Assembly: GCA_036897095.1 (NCBI GenBank) | Contig: JAYMSP010001723.1 | Location: forward strand, 1-29,394 | Length of the DNA: 29,394 bases | Source: Plantago elongata | Lineage: Eukaryota; Streptophyta; Magnoliopsida; Lamiales; Plantaginaceae | Direction of reading: 5' to 3' | Shown: piece after piece, positions 1 through 10,006 of the stretch | Numbering within the stretch: the stretch's first letter is position 1 | How the letters are laid out: the number at the start of each line of letters is the position of its first letter | Translations under genes and position numbers: made by a program | The notes under the pieces: generated by a model | Told to the model about the DNA's origin: nothing | Seen by the model: only the letters and a program-made list of their open reading frames with translations | The model's database searches: none

Positions 1-725
1 TAGGTAATGACCTCTGGGTCGACTCTCGTCATATCCGTGTGTGACCAAGCAAAACAGTCATGGTGAACTTTGAGGAATGTGATCAGTTGCTCTCTTAACT
101 CTGTCCTCAACCTTGCCCCAATCGAACCTTGTGATCTGGATAGTCTGGATGAATCTGTACTTCATCGAGCTCTTCCATGCCTTGTTGGTCTGGATCGATT
201 GGGGGGTTGAGTTGTTGTAATTGTTATAACTCGGCTGTCTTCGGTTTTAAGGCTTCCATGTAACATGCTCTCGCATCATGCTGTTTACCGAAGATCTCCT
301 TCACTCCCCACTTGGTTGGGAAGCGGATTACCTGATGGTAGGTGGAAGACACTACTTTCATCGCATGGATCCATGGTCTGCCAAGGATAGCGTGTAGCTT
401 GACGGACTATCTACGATCTGAAACTTTGTCGGTAGGTTGAGGCCTTCTCCGTAGACGGGGAGGGTAACACTCCCAACTGTGTACTTGCATTCCCCACTGA
501 AACCATATAAGTTATTGGTCGGTGGAGGATGGAGGTGTCATTTATACCAATTTCTGTCAAAGCCTCTTGAATAGTAGAGCTCCCATTATCAATGAGAACT
601 CTCTTCGTAAAACAGTTTGCAATAATTATTGAAATAACTAAAGCGTCGTCGTGAGGATTATTTAGTTGCTTAGACTCTTGGTCTGAGAAATTAATAGTCA
701 AGTCAGACGAAGAGATGTCTGACAC
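1..725 (-). pseudogene. Broken protease and protease-RT linker of the Ty3/gypsy element
   Basis: An open frame from 725 to 411 contains PHDDALVISIIIAN and the retropepsin active-site motif VLIDNGSS (about 579-602), the catalytic Asp in the D-[ST/N]-G position. The following part (DSPSSY, LADHGSM, FHLPSGNPLPN in shifted frames) corresponds to the end of the protease domain and the linker that normally reads like a PTKWGVKEI segment. At the window edge the motif CFAWSHTDM and then DPEVIT mark the region just before reverse transcriptase. Frameshifts around 410 and stops further left break it. Confidence 0.8.
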
Positions 726-958
726 TCTGCGAGCATTGAGCTCAGGCTTTACCGTCTGCCTACTACGGCGCTTTGCTGCAGAGTATGAGACACCATTGAT
801 CCATCACCCCCCCAGAGATGACATTGATTACCATGTTGTTCTGAGGGGGCTCGGGTGGATCAGTGCCCTGCCGACCGGCGAAGGTCTTTTTACCTTTGTC
901 GGAGAGGTACTCCGTTAAGTGTCCTCTCTTTAGCAGCTCAGCTACCTATAAGCGTAGA

Positions 959-2455
959 CATATGCACTCTGATGTTGCATGCCCGTGATCTCCATGAAAC
1001 TCACACCACTTGTTGGAGTATCTCTGTTCTGGGGGTGTTCTAAGTTTTCCTGCATCTGACCCTGTCACCCATGCTCTTCATGTCTGCGACACACTCCTTT
1101 GGTTCAATGTTGAGAGAGTAGTTCAAAGGTGGTACTCGGGTTTTCGTCCTCCTTGGTTGGATCAAAGGGCGAGATGGATTGGCGACTGGTCCATGCCTTC
1201 TCTCAGTCTGGTAAGGTTTAGGACGGTAGTCCGAAGCCTTTCGTTCAGCTCGTCTGTCAGACTTTGGTTCCCTATGACCACTCTGGCCTAACACATATGG
1301 TCTGTTAGAATCATCCTCCTCCCATTTGATCTGTGCCCAAGCTTTGGCGAGCACATCCTCCATGGTGCGGCATGGCTACATGGTTAACTCCTTGTACAGC
1401 CCCGAGTTGGGTGGCAAACCTTTGCGGAAGGCACAGCAGTGTCTTTGTTGCAATTTGGAATGGATACCTTCTCCTTGTTAAATCTTGCCACATAATCCCT
1501 GAGAGACTCGTTAGGCCTTTGTCGGACGCCATAGGCCGTCCGATAGTTTTAACAGTTTATGACTACTGGCAAATTACTCAACGAAACAATCTACCAACTG
1601 GGCAAATGATGAAATAAAATTATTAGAGTGGTTTGTGTACGATTATAGTGCCAGGCCAATCAGACTTGAGCTAAATCTCTTGCACATACAAGCTTCACGG
1701 AGATCCCTTGGAATGTCTATGGTGAACATCCTCTGCTTGTATTGTGAGACATGGTCATCAGGATCCGTCGTCCCATCGTAGAGCTTCATACTTGGAAAGC
1801 TAAATTTAACGGTCATTTCCACCAAAGCAATGACATCCACGAAGGGTGAGTCGGCGAAGCTGTTGGACAAGCTTTTCTTGATGGGAGCGGGTACTCCGGG
1901 GATCCTTTGGATCATTTCTTCTAAGCTTACCAGCTTGGAAGCTAGCTCCTCATTGCTACGCCCATTACCTGCAGAAGGGGTTAGTAACTTGTATGGGCTT
2001 ATACCTTGAGGTTGTTGTTGTGGCGGCTCGTCAAACATCCTTGGGTTAGCACCCTCGAACGATACCCTTTTGCTATTGGTCACCAGAGTGACTTCAAGAG
2101 CTGATCTTGGGAGGGCGCTCGCCGTTTGAGAGACTGGAGTTGTGGGAATCACCCATTCCGCCGCCTCAAGGGTTAGTCGGCGAGCCTCAATGAGGTTACG
2201 TGGTGGGTACTCCACTCCAGTGACCTGAGTCTGTCAGCGACATGAAACCTCATTTGGGGTAGGAGCCTCACGTTGAACGACGAACTCCACTTTCTCCTTC
2301 AGGGCCGTGTTCTCTTCGCGGACAGTACGGTTCTCATCCTCAAGGAGCTTGATCTTTTGGGCGTTCTCTTTCATCTGGGCGGCCAAGGTCCTGATCTGAG
2401 CGACCATGTCGACCTCCTCGATTTGTTCTAGAATGGGTTCATCGGAGCAAGACAT
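959..2455 (-). pseudogene. Broken gag of the Ty3/gypsy element
   Basis: The ATG at 2455 (MSCSDEPILEQ) opens an acidic N-terminus with a coiled-coil heptad stretch. The frame hits TGA at 2231-2233 and continues in the same frame as the gag core (about 2215-1643, with FPSMKLYDGTTDPDDHVSQY, a typical retrotransposon gag start). More stops follow near 1640 and 1569. Near 1510 the homologous reading (NESLRDYVARFNKEKV) moves to another frame, and near 1363 it shifts again to a frame starting MEDVLAKAWAQIKWEEDD. The knuckle WCEFHGDHGHATSECIC is at about 959-1008. Function in an intact element: the structural capsid protein that binds the RNA. This copy cannot make a full product. Confidence 0.85.
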
Positions 2456-2580
2456 GATGATCGCTTGGCGTGGTATGATCGTTGTTGCTAGATTGCCTGT
2501 TTAGTAGTAAATTAGGTATTTAAGAGAGAATGGCGTAAGCTCAATTAATTTTAAAGAGTAATAGTGTTTCAATAGCTGGG

Positions 2581-2601
2581 GCCCCACGGTGGACGCCAAA
2601 T
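2581..2601 (-). other. Primer-binding-site-like sequence
   Basis: Minus strand TTTGGCGTCCACCGTGGGGC immediately follows the LTR end at 2602. Plant Tat-type elements have a closely similar TGGCGCCCACCGTGGGG stretch at this place. I do not assign the priming tRNA. Confidence 0.55.
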
Positions 2602-3654
2602 TGTAGACACTTAGAATCTACAATCGAATTTAGGTTGATGAATTGGGGGCACCGACGAACTGCAAGGCAACAAACAAAAAATCCAGAGATGTAAGATACC
2701 AAGGTGACACCGCCGTGGTGCCGATCGTAGGGACTCCGACGCTCAAGTCAATAATGAAACAAAGACTAAGCAATGCGACAATGAGAGATATGGGGATGAT
2801 GGAGGTCGACTTATCTTGTTGATGGTTCGGCAGAGAGTGAATAGTTACCGACAATGTGCTAGCTGACCGTGCGAAGGGAAGCTAACTAGTGATCGTCGAT
2901 AAGCAAATGTGGGATGGTGGAAGGTGAAGCTCGATCGTCTGACCGACAACCTCAGAGCTTGATCGTCTGACTAACAACGTCTAGCTGACAGGGTCTGACT
3001 GACAATGTCTGGCCGACATCGTATGACTGACAACCTGAGAACTTGATCGTCTGATTGACTGGTGGAATGCTGGGGGTTGGGAGAGAGACGTTCGATTGAT
3101 AGCTAGGGTTTTTCGCAGTCCGAATGAGATGATCCTTTCTCCTTCCGCCTACCTTCCTATATAGACCATCCCACCGTTAGAGTTTGTACCCACTTCTCCT
3201 ATATTTCGGGTCAGGAGTGGCTTCGTGGGCTGATTGAGTCTAGTCGGATTCTTATTGACTGACTGAGTGAGTCAAGCAACGTGGGTCGGTCAATCCATTA
3301 GGCTAACATGGTTAGCCTTGTTAATTGGGTTGGACGAGTCTCAAGTCGGTTGAGTTCGTTTCTGGCAGACTGGGCGAGTCAGTCAAGTAAGGTTGACTTG
3401 CATGTCTGTCAGACTCACCAAGTGCGTTGGCTAGCTTGTCGGCCCGCTAGGAAGTTGGGAGGCCAAATGAGTTAGTCAGTATGCAAGCCTTTTGGTTGTG
3501 TGACAGGTCCACTAGGTGGCTTGGTTCGGCGGCCTCTTGGAGACCGACCCGCGCGTGAGGTTGAGATGGACTCATATAAGGACCGTGGATTTGGTTGTGG
3601 CCTTGATGGATCAATTTTCTAGTCTTATTGGAAGAGCGAATTTTGGCCATTACA
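2602..3654 (-). repeat. 5' LTR of the Ty3/gypsy element (outer end inferred)
   Basis: The inner end is well placed. On the minus strand the LTR ends ...GTGTCTACA at 2602 and is followed at once by ATTTGGCGTCCACCGTGGGG, a primer-binding arrangement common in plant gypsy elements. The outer end is inferred from TGTAATGGCC starting at 3654 on the minus strand, giving a TG...CA element of 1,053 bp. The other LTR is outside the window, so the outer boundary and the target duplication (predicted AGCGT, 3655-3659) cannot be checked here. The LTR holds a short degenerate repeat family around 2929-3056 built on CTTGATCGTCTGAC. Confidence 0.65.
3157..3164 (-). promoter_or_regulatory. Candidate TATA box in the LTR
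   Basis: CTATATAG lies in the middle of the inferred LTR. It is self-complementary, so its direction comes from context. Read with the element (minus strand) it would place transcription start near 3130, inside the LTR, as expected for a U3/R boundary. This is a motif match only. Confidence 0.35.
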
Positions 3655-4654
3655 AGCGTCAAATTCAGTTGTTTCTCCAATTTCACTTTTCACCTCTGAT
3701 TTTTCATATAACTTGGTTTTTAAATTCTATATCTTCGGCTACTCTCCACATTACTATCATCTGATATTAACTAAAAAGCATCAGTTTCTACTCTATTTAA
3801 AAACCTCTTGTAAGGAGTCACCGGAAAAGTATATGTCTTTAGAGAATTCAGCTGGTTTGCTACCGGTATTGACAAGCTGAGGCTCAAGCTTAGCCCCAAA
3901 CGATCATCTTTCTCAAAGTTTTCACAAAACAAGACACTATAATTCCATGTCTCAATTAAAACCTGAATATGTGAAGAGTCTGACTATATACGATGTTGAT
4001 CAATATCAGAGATATTGAACATAACATAGTTTGGCTTGACATGTTTGTTCTGCAAATTTGAAGCATAACGAATTTTGATTTTCGAATAATATAAGACTTT
4101 TCTTTTTCTTAATAAATCTTACATCATTGAAGAAAGAATCCGAAGTCTAATTGTAGCAAACAATAGATGAGACAGAGGACTGAAACGAACACAAAGCAGG
4201 CAAGTAAAATCAAATTCAAATGTATAGTATTGTATAACATAAAGTGGTTCTGCCTCAGAGAATAAGTGATCTCAATTACAAGTATTTATCTATGTTGAAG
4301 TATGATAGTGCCCTACAATTACAAATATATAACCATGAAAATAGTCATTTGGAATATAAAATGATAGTATTGAAGAGGACAGAATGTGAGAGGACAAAGA
4401 AGTAGTCCCAAAATTCTTGTAATACAAAATTTCTCCAGGAAAACTAGAGGTCACATAGAATAGCTATCCAACAATATATTATACAACCGAGCAGGTGAGG
4501 AAGAATCTAAACAAAACATACATGAAAAACATAAAACAATCGAAAAAAGCTCAAATCACAGACAAATGGCATAACAGTTGAATCGAAAAGTGCATCAATC
4601 GAAAAGTGCACCAATCTCGTGTTGCACCCCTTTTTCAACCCATAATTAACTTTT
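3655..4654. other. AT-rich intergenic stretch, no gene seen
   Basis: No reading frame over about 80 codons looks coding. The only local structure is a 16-bp direct repeat at 4581-4596 and 4597-4612 (AATCGAAAAGTGCATC and AATCGAAAAGTGCACC), just before the SINE cluster. Confidence 0.6.
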
Positions 4655-5086
4655 ACACCCCGTAACCATGAGGTCACGGGTTCGATTCCCCGAAATGGGT
4701 GATTATATTCTCTGAATAGAGATTGGTGGTGATTTGCATCTAGAATCGATTGATAAATTCGTCTTCTTCAACAATAAATATTTATTTTGGTCAAAGCGTT
4801 TGTAGCCGAGTGGCAAGCTGAGACACCTCGTAACCATGAGGTCACGGGTTCGATTCCCCGAAATGGGTGATTATATTCTCTGAATAGAGATTGGTGGTGA
4901 TTTGCATCTAGAATCGATTGATAAAATCGTCTTGAACCCCGAAATGGGTGATTATATTCTCTGAATAGAGATTGGTGGAATCGATTGATAAAATCGTCTT
5001 GTGGGTGATTATATTCTCTGAATAGAGATTGGTGGTGATTTGCATCTAGAATCGATTGATAAAATCGTCTTGTTCAACAATTGTAA
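4655..5086 (+). repeat. Tandem cluster of four partial SINE copies
   Basis: Four copies of the SINE body lie head to tail. Copy 1 (about 4655-4775) lacks the A box but keeps the B box (4680-4690). Copy 2 (about 4793-4934) has both boxes. Copy 3 (about 4935-5001) starts at CCCCGAAATGGG and lacks the segment TGATTTGCATCTAGA. Copy 4 (about 5002-5086) starts at GTGGGTGATT and ends in CTTGTTCAACAA. All share GATTATATTCTCTGAATAGA. The junctions fall inside the element, so copies 3 and 4 look like local tandem duplications rather than separate insertions. Confidence 0.85.
4793..4934 (+). mobile_element. tRNA-derived SINE, near full-length copy
   Basis: A pol III internal promoter is visible. The A box is TAGCCGAGTGG (4803-4813) and the B box is GGTTCGATTCC (4849-4859), about 35 bp apart as in a tRNA. 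The tRNA-like head includes a stem-loop around CCTCGTAACCATGAGG. It is followed by a non-tRNA body (GGGTGATTATATTCTCTG..., ...ATCGATTGATAAAATCGTC). It is not a tRNA gene: there is no matching acceptor stem, and the same sequence plus body recurs next to it. The family name is not assigned. Confidence 0.8.
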
Positions 5087-8033
5087 TTGTAATGCTATAT
5101 TTCATGTTCAATAATAATGAAAAAAAAACTTTGAAAAAAAGAGCCTTTTATGCATCAATGAATCGATGTGTACCTACAAATCGAAGTCTATGAATTTTCA
5201 ATTGTAGGGCGCTAGTTCCATCTCTCTGCTATTCCATGAGTGAAACACAAAATCAATAATAATTCATCCATCTATCTTTCTACTACCAAAAGCTGTAACG
5301 AATCCATCTCTTTCAAACTCTATGGTCGCAGAAAATAGTCTCATAATAGCCGGTGGGATGAATTAGGATCGAAAGTGGCAATATGAATTGGCGAAAGAGG
5401 TTGATATGATTTGATCCTGATCAACTCGAATTTCAAAATAATTGATATCTATATGAAGCTCAATGTGAGATGAAAACTATGATATCGATTGTTTCATCAA
5501 TTAATTTGTTAATATTTGTGGAGATTAAAATTTGTTTGTGTGGAAAAGACATGGAAGAAGAGAGAAAGTTACAAAAAGAAATGTCGTAGAAGAAGAAGAA
5601 AGAGGAGTGAGGGATAGAGATGGACGTGGACGATAAAGATGGAGTGAGAGAGATAAAGGTAGGTCAGATCTGGATGGTTAAAATGAGTGCGTCACTTACA
5701 CGCTTTGAATCAAATTTGTACTGTAAAACATCAAATTGAGTGAAAACGGGGATCAAAATTGATTTCCCCACTCGCCCTTATTGTGTTATCATTATAATTG
5801 AATTATGAAGAAAGATAAACTATCTTGAGAGTTTGAAAAGTCCTGAGAGTCTCATACGAAAAAAACCAGTCGCACAATTAGTATACAACAATATATAATT
5901 TATAAATAGACAAAAGTCTACAATTTTCACACCGAGCCGCACAATTAATATACAATATTGCAGGACTTTCAGTACTCTCGTAAAAACTTGGACTTTCACA
6001 AGTTTTTGTAATGAAGAAAATATAGCATCTTGAGAAGCTTAACACTCTTGTTAATTCATCTTTGGAATTTGTTCTTTGTTGGTGATCGTTAATGTCTGGT
6101 AATCTCTGTGGATGTAGATGGAAACTCAATTACATAAATTGTTGCATTGATTGTTGTTTATTGTTCAATTGCTTGGTTTCGTGTTCGTGGATCGAATGTG
6201 GATAGTTTCATTGATTTGCAAAGGTTAAGCTTTACACATACAATTGATCTAACCGAATTGCCAATCCTTCGTTTAGGGGGCTTTTTCAACGATTCTTTTT
6301 TATATACACATGGTTTGAATCCGAGACCTTTGTAAATAAGACTTTCCTGAAGAGCTACTTATGCATCTTGATATTTAAGAACTCGAACATCTATTTAGTA
6401 AATTAATTAATCATTCGTTCTTACAAACAAATCTTTCAAGAACTACTTTGTTTGGTTAAACCGGCAAGGGCGGTTTGAACTTCTTACACACTAGTTCGAG
6501 ATATCGAATCCAAATCACCAGTTCGGGAAGGCTTGACAAGCGAACTATGTGATTTAGAAGTACAAAATCCCCAAACAACTATGTTTCACTGTTCGACCGA
6601 TTTCGGCGCGCTGAGCCTTCAGATTCTCGGTATATTTTCCTGTTAATCTTCTTATTTCCAGTTACGATGTAATTGATTTTGTGGATTGTAGAGCTTGGTG
6701 TGGTGATTTGAATGGAAGTATTCTAGTAACATTTTGCTCCTAAGGTGCTCGATGAATTGTCTCAATGAGTCTATTCTTCTGATTCTCATAATTATGCTTC
6801 CCAAAATGGTATATGTGGTTTTTGTTTCATTTTTTTTTTTGCAGTTGTTTATTACTATATTATTGAAACTTGAATGTAAAGACTTGAACAAAGTATGCTT
6901 ACTTAATGTCAGGTTAGGTTTAGTTTTGTTTAACTTCTTGACTTGCTTGTATTTAGGATCGTATAGAGTTGTGATAAATAATTATTGTGATTCGATTATG
7001 GACTTCTCACTTCTCCTATGCTATTGTGATTTTCTCTGAGGGTTTATAATTTATAACACCTATTCTTTTTGCTAATTAGAAATGGGCAAATCCCTTGTCC
7101 GACTAGCAGAGTTGGTGACTTGAGTAGGCGACATGTTCTTCAGTCACACTTATGCTTTAATTTTAGGTGAAAGATAAATGTAGAAGAGTAGTTGAACCAA
7201 TTAAGAGAACAATGAGTCAAAATAGATTGTTGAAGGAAATGAGGAAAAGCGTATGAAAGGAAGAAGGGAAGTAGAGAATGTAGAAGAAGAAGAAGAAAAC
7301 AGAGACGAAAACTTTGATTTATGTTTTGCTGATTATGCAAATATATATACTTTTGCAAGGGTAGTTTTGCAAAGGAACCATAATAGTTTTATCCACGTTA
7401 ATTTTCTTATATTAATTAAATATGTTAAAGGCTTGTCATAGTAGTGAATTATAAGATTTTTGTTTGATTAAAGTGACAGATTACAGTTGTACATTAAATT
7501 ACAATTATATGTTTATAACTACTTCAGAAAAAATGGAGGGATCACATTGAAGTTTAGGTCGTACGAAGGCAATTTAAGAATAGAATTGACTATTGTATTG
7601 GTATGTTAAAATCAAATTTAACTTTGTCAGTTTCTGTTTGTACTCTCCATTGTATTCCCCAAAACATAGCGTGCTCATTTTATATGCGTCTGATAGATAA
7701 TTCATCTAAAAATGCACAATCCATACCATTTCATTAAAAAAAACCCTTGTTGTAAAAAAGTAGTATGGAATTCGGTTGATTAAATGTTCTTCACATTCCT
7801 ATTACTTAGTTTATGTATGCAAATGTTGTAGTTTAAATTAAAAAATGATATGCCTTTTTCAATATTAATGTAATGGATCATTCTCGTTTTTGTTCCTTTT
7901 ATTTTTTTAATTTTTTTTTGGTGTAATAACTACCTAGTGGTCTATAATTAGGAAATAATATAGATGGCATACATGTACTTGATTGGGTAAGGTTAAATAC
8001 TGATAGCAGACTGCAGAATAATCAATTCCTTGA
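5087..8033. other. Long AT-rich intergenic stretch, no gene supported
   Basis: Open frames here are short, lack coding character and are not conserved-looking. Local features are a diverged direct repeat of CGCACAATTAGTATACAA type at 5871-5894 and 5939-5961, flanked by short inverted sequences; a GAA-rich run near 7280-7303; and homopolymer T runs near 6829. I see no convincing exon. Confidence 0.55.
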
Positions 8034-8371
8034 TCATTCAATTCATATAAATCCTATATCAAATTTAGTATCGTCTCTGGATCTTCAATTATCAAAATCA
8101 CAGGGCAATTCGATTCGATTAACAAGTTTGAAACATGGGCAAGAGAAAATGAGGGAATGTTATTAAGGAGATTTCAGCCAACTCCATGCACAGCGTGCAG
8201 ACAAGAAGCGGCCAGTCTCAATGCCAAAACTATGTGCAAGCTAGACCATCTCAAGAGCATGGCTGAGTGGGATGGAACATAACCTTATGTTTCCTCACTA
8301 GGTGCATATATGGGCAAGGCAACTGAGGCACTGGGCATCCGCAATGACCCGTCTCTATTTCTCTGGGAAAG
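8034..8371 (+). other. Unrecognised coding-like stretch with one in-frame stop
   Basis: One frame is open from 8034 to 8279 (82 codons) and, after a TAA at 8280-8282, stays open to 8402. The predicted peptide has balanced, protein-like composition in an otherwise AT-rich non-coding region, for example KFETWARENEGMLLRRF, then CTACRQEAASLNAKTMC, then after the stop GAYMGKATEALGIRNDPSLF. A donor-like site (GGGAAAG|GTTCTG) follows 8371. I do not recognise the protein. It could be a decayed exon of a captured or lost gene. No start codon context or partner exon is evident. Confidence 0.35.
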
Positions 8372-8963
8372 GTTCTGTTCTGTTCTCATTTTGAGTTGTT
8401 TATAGTTCAGAAAATATGAGTTGTTTTTTTTTGCCTAAGCAATATAACAAATAATCCCTCTTGACTGTTAATTTTATAAACAACTATTTTAGTCTGTCCA
8501 TTTACATCACCTTTGGATTTGCTTGGATACGATTTGTTGTCTAAGTAATTAAAGAAAGTTGCTTTTTTCACTAATATCATATCCGAAGGTACATATTTTT
8601 ACAGTTTGATTGTTGTTATATTATAAATCATGGGACCCATAAACATGGATCTTTATTGGTTCTGTTGTGTTCATGAACTAGTTATCATCTCTCCATATAT
8701 GTGCAGAGTTTTAGATTTACATGTTATAATGTCTCAAATGGTAGTGTGTGGTACACGTTCTAGTTTGCATGTTTTCTAATATGACGTGTGCAACTAAACT
8801 TAGGATAACATGCTCGTTTCCAACCCACCAACTCTTCACAAACCTACATTCATCTACAAGCCCTAGTAACTAGTGCGTCTAAATGACGCAAACTAAAGTT
8901 GCTACATTTTAATATCTCCGCGACATAGTTATATCTAGTGGTTTAGGGAAAATTAATAATGTT
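8372..8963. other. AT-rich intergenic stretch, nothing seen
   Basis: No open frame with coding character and no recognisable repeat between the orphan coding-like stretch and the TRIM element. Confidence 0.6.
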
Positions 8964-9187
8964 TGTAATACCCAACATTCCACACCGCTTGTGAGTGGGA
9001 GGGATGAAGGGTATATTTGTAAACCACTACTCTTCTATGGTATGAGGCATTTTGGAAAAACCTAAAAATGAATTCATGCGGGCTCCGATCCAAAGCGGTC
9101 AATATCATACCGAGTGGTGGGACATCGTGCATAACCTTGCCGGCCCAACGGGCCGGGTCTCGACCCATTAGTGGTCGGGTCGTTACA
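8964..9187 (+). repeat. Left LTR of the TRIM element
   Basis: 224 bp, TGTAATACCC...GTCGTTACA. It matches the right LTR closely from GATGAAGG onward, including CAATATCATACCGAGTGGTG and GGGTCTCGACCCATTAGTGG. The first 39 bp are diverged or replaced in the right copy. Confidence 0.8.
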
Positions 9188-9307
9188 AATGGTATCAGAG
9201 CGGGACTATCTACAATTGCGGAAACCAAGCACTATGCGGGGCAAAGTGCTACACTTTATGGACGGTGGGAGCTACCTCTTGGGCTTGTAGGGCCACCTCT
9301 AGAATCC

Positions 9308-9529
9308 TGCACGGATGGTTGGTCCCGGGAGAACCCAAGAAAGCTGGATGAAGGATATATATGTAGACCACCACTCTCCTATGGTATGAAGCATTTTGGA
9401 GAAACCCAAAAAAATCCGTACGAGCTCCGGCCCAAAGCGGACAATATCATACCGAGTGGTGGGACAGTCATACGTAACCTTACTGGCCCAACGGCCGGGT
9501 CTCGACCCATTAGTGGTCGGGTCATTACA
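9308..9529 (+). repeat. Right LTR of the TRIM element
   Basis: About 222 bp ending GTCATTACA at 9529, directly before the ATGTT target duplication. The start at 9308 is placed only by equal spacing from the shared GATGAAGG. Sequence before 9347 does not align well with the left LTR, so the true start is uncertain by tens of bases. Confidence 0.65.
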
Positions 9530-9658
9530 ATGTTTAACCCAACATCAATCATTAATGTAGATATGGTATATGCAATATAACAACTAGATATTAGGATTAC
9601 AGAGGTCACCTCTACATCGTAAACATATTGAAGGTATATGAGAGTTATATCCTTTTTA

Positions 9659-9764
9659 CTCCAACAAATGTTAACGTGGATATGGTACGTGTATCTTAAA
9701 AAAACAAAACTCTCCAACAAATGTTAACGTGGATAATGGTACGTGTATCTTAAAAAACCAAAAC
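9659..9764 (+). repeat. 53-bp tandem duplication
   Basis: Two adjacent copies (9659-9711 and 9712-9764) beginning CTCCAACAAATGTTAACGTG and ending in ACAAAACT or CCAAAACT. They are near identical, which suggests a recent duplication. They lie between the TRIM and the BAH gene. Confidence 0.85.
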
Positions 9765-10006
9765 TGTGATTGCATAAATCTTGAATTTTGCACATCTACC
9801 CCTCCTTAGTTTACTCAATAAATTGTCTATCAGCCTACCATTGTGATTTTTTACCCAATACGTATCATTGTACTTCTTAGGGTTTTCCAGCTGCAAAAGT
9901 CTAACTCCAAACCACCAATAGCAATTCAAGTTTCTCCAGTGTTAATTTCGAGCCTTTCCCACCCACACACCATCTCCCCTTTCAAAACACTTAAGGGTCA
10001 TCGGAA

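Larger units (their letters stand above)
1..3654 (-). mobile_element. Decayed Ty3/gypsy LTR retrotransposon, 5' part
   Basis: Read on the minus strand, the order is LTR (about 3654 to 2602), a primer-binding-type sequence just inside it, gag (2455 to about 959), an aspartic protease core (about 725 to 411) and the protease-RT linker up to the window edge. This is the order of a Ty3/gypsy element. The gag with its Cys/His knuckle (CEFHGDHGHATSEC), the DNGSS protease core and the linker motif CFAWSHTDM followed by DPEVIT are typical of the plant Tat/Ogre-like branch; lineage is from memory of the family. RT, RNase H, integrase and the 3' LTR would lie left of position 1. Several stops and frameshifts show the copy is not autonomous. 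Confidence 0.9.
8964..9529 (+). mobile_element. TRIM-type miniature LTR retrotransposon, complete
   Basis: Two similar direct terminal repeats flank about 120 bp with no coding capacity. The element begins TGTAATACCC and ends GTCATTACA. It is flanked by a perfect 5-bp target duplication, ATGTT at 8959-8963 and again at 9530-9534. Two bases after the first LTR is TGGTATCAGAGC (9190-9201), the primer-binding site complementary to initiator tRNA-Met used by many plant LTR elements. At 566 bp with no gag or pol it fits a terminal-repeat retrotransposon in miniature, which must be mobilised by another element's proteins. Confidence 0.85.

Noticed and set aside
4803..4870. tRNA gene with A and B boxes
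   Set aside because: The boxes are real, but no acceptor stem pairs and the same sequence with a shared non-tRNA body repeats four times. It is a SINE head.
4655..5086. CRISPR-like array
   Set aside because: The repeats are few, irregular and unspaced, and the DNA is plant nuclear. SINE duplication explains them.
8964..9529. Cassandra-type TRIM carrying 5S rRNA sequence
   Set aside because: The LTRs contain CAATATCATACCGAG but not the conserved 5S internal promoter of Cassandra, so only a generic TRIM call is made.
9068..9720. Protein genes of 170 and 113 residues on opposite strands
   Set aside because: Both run through the TRIM terminal repeats. The open frames come from a GC-rich repeated LTR, not from a gene.
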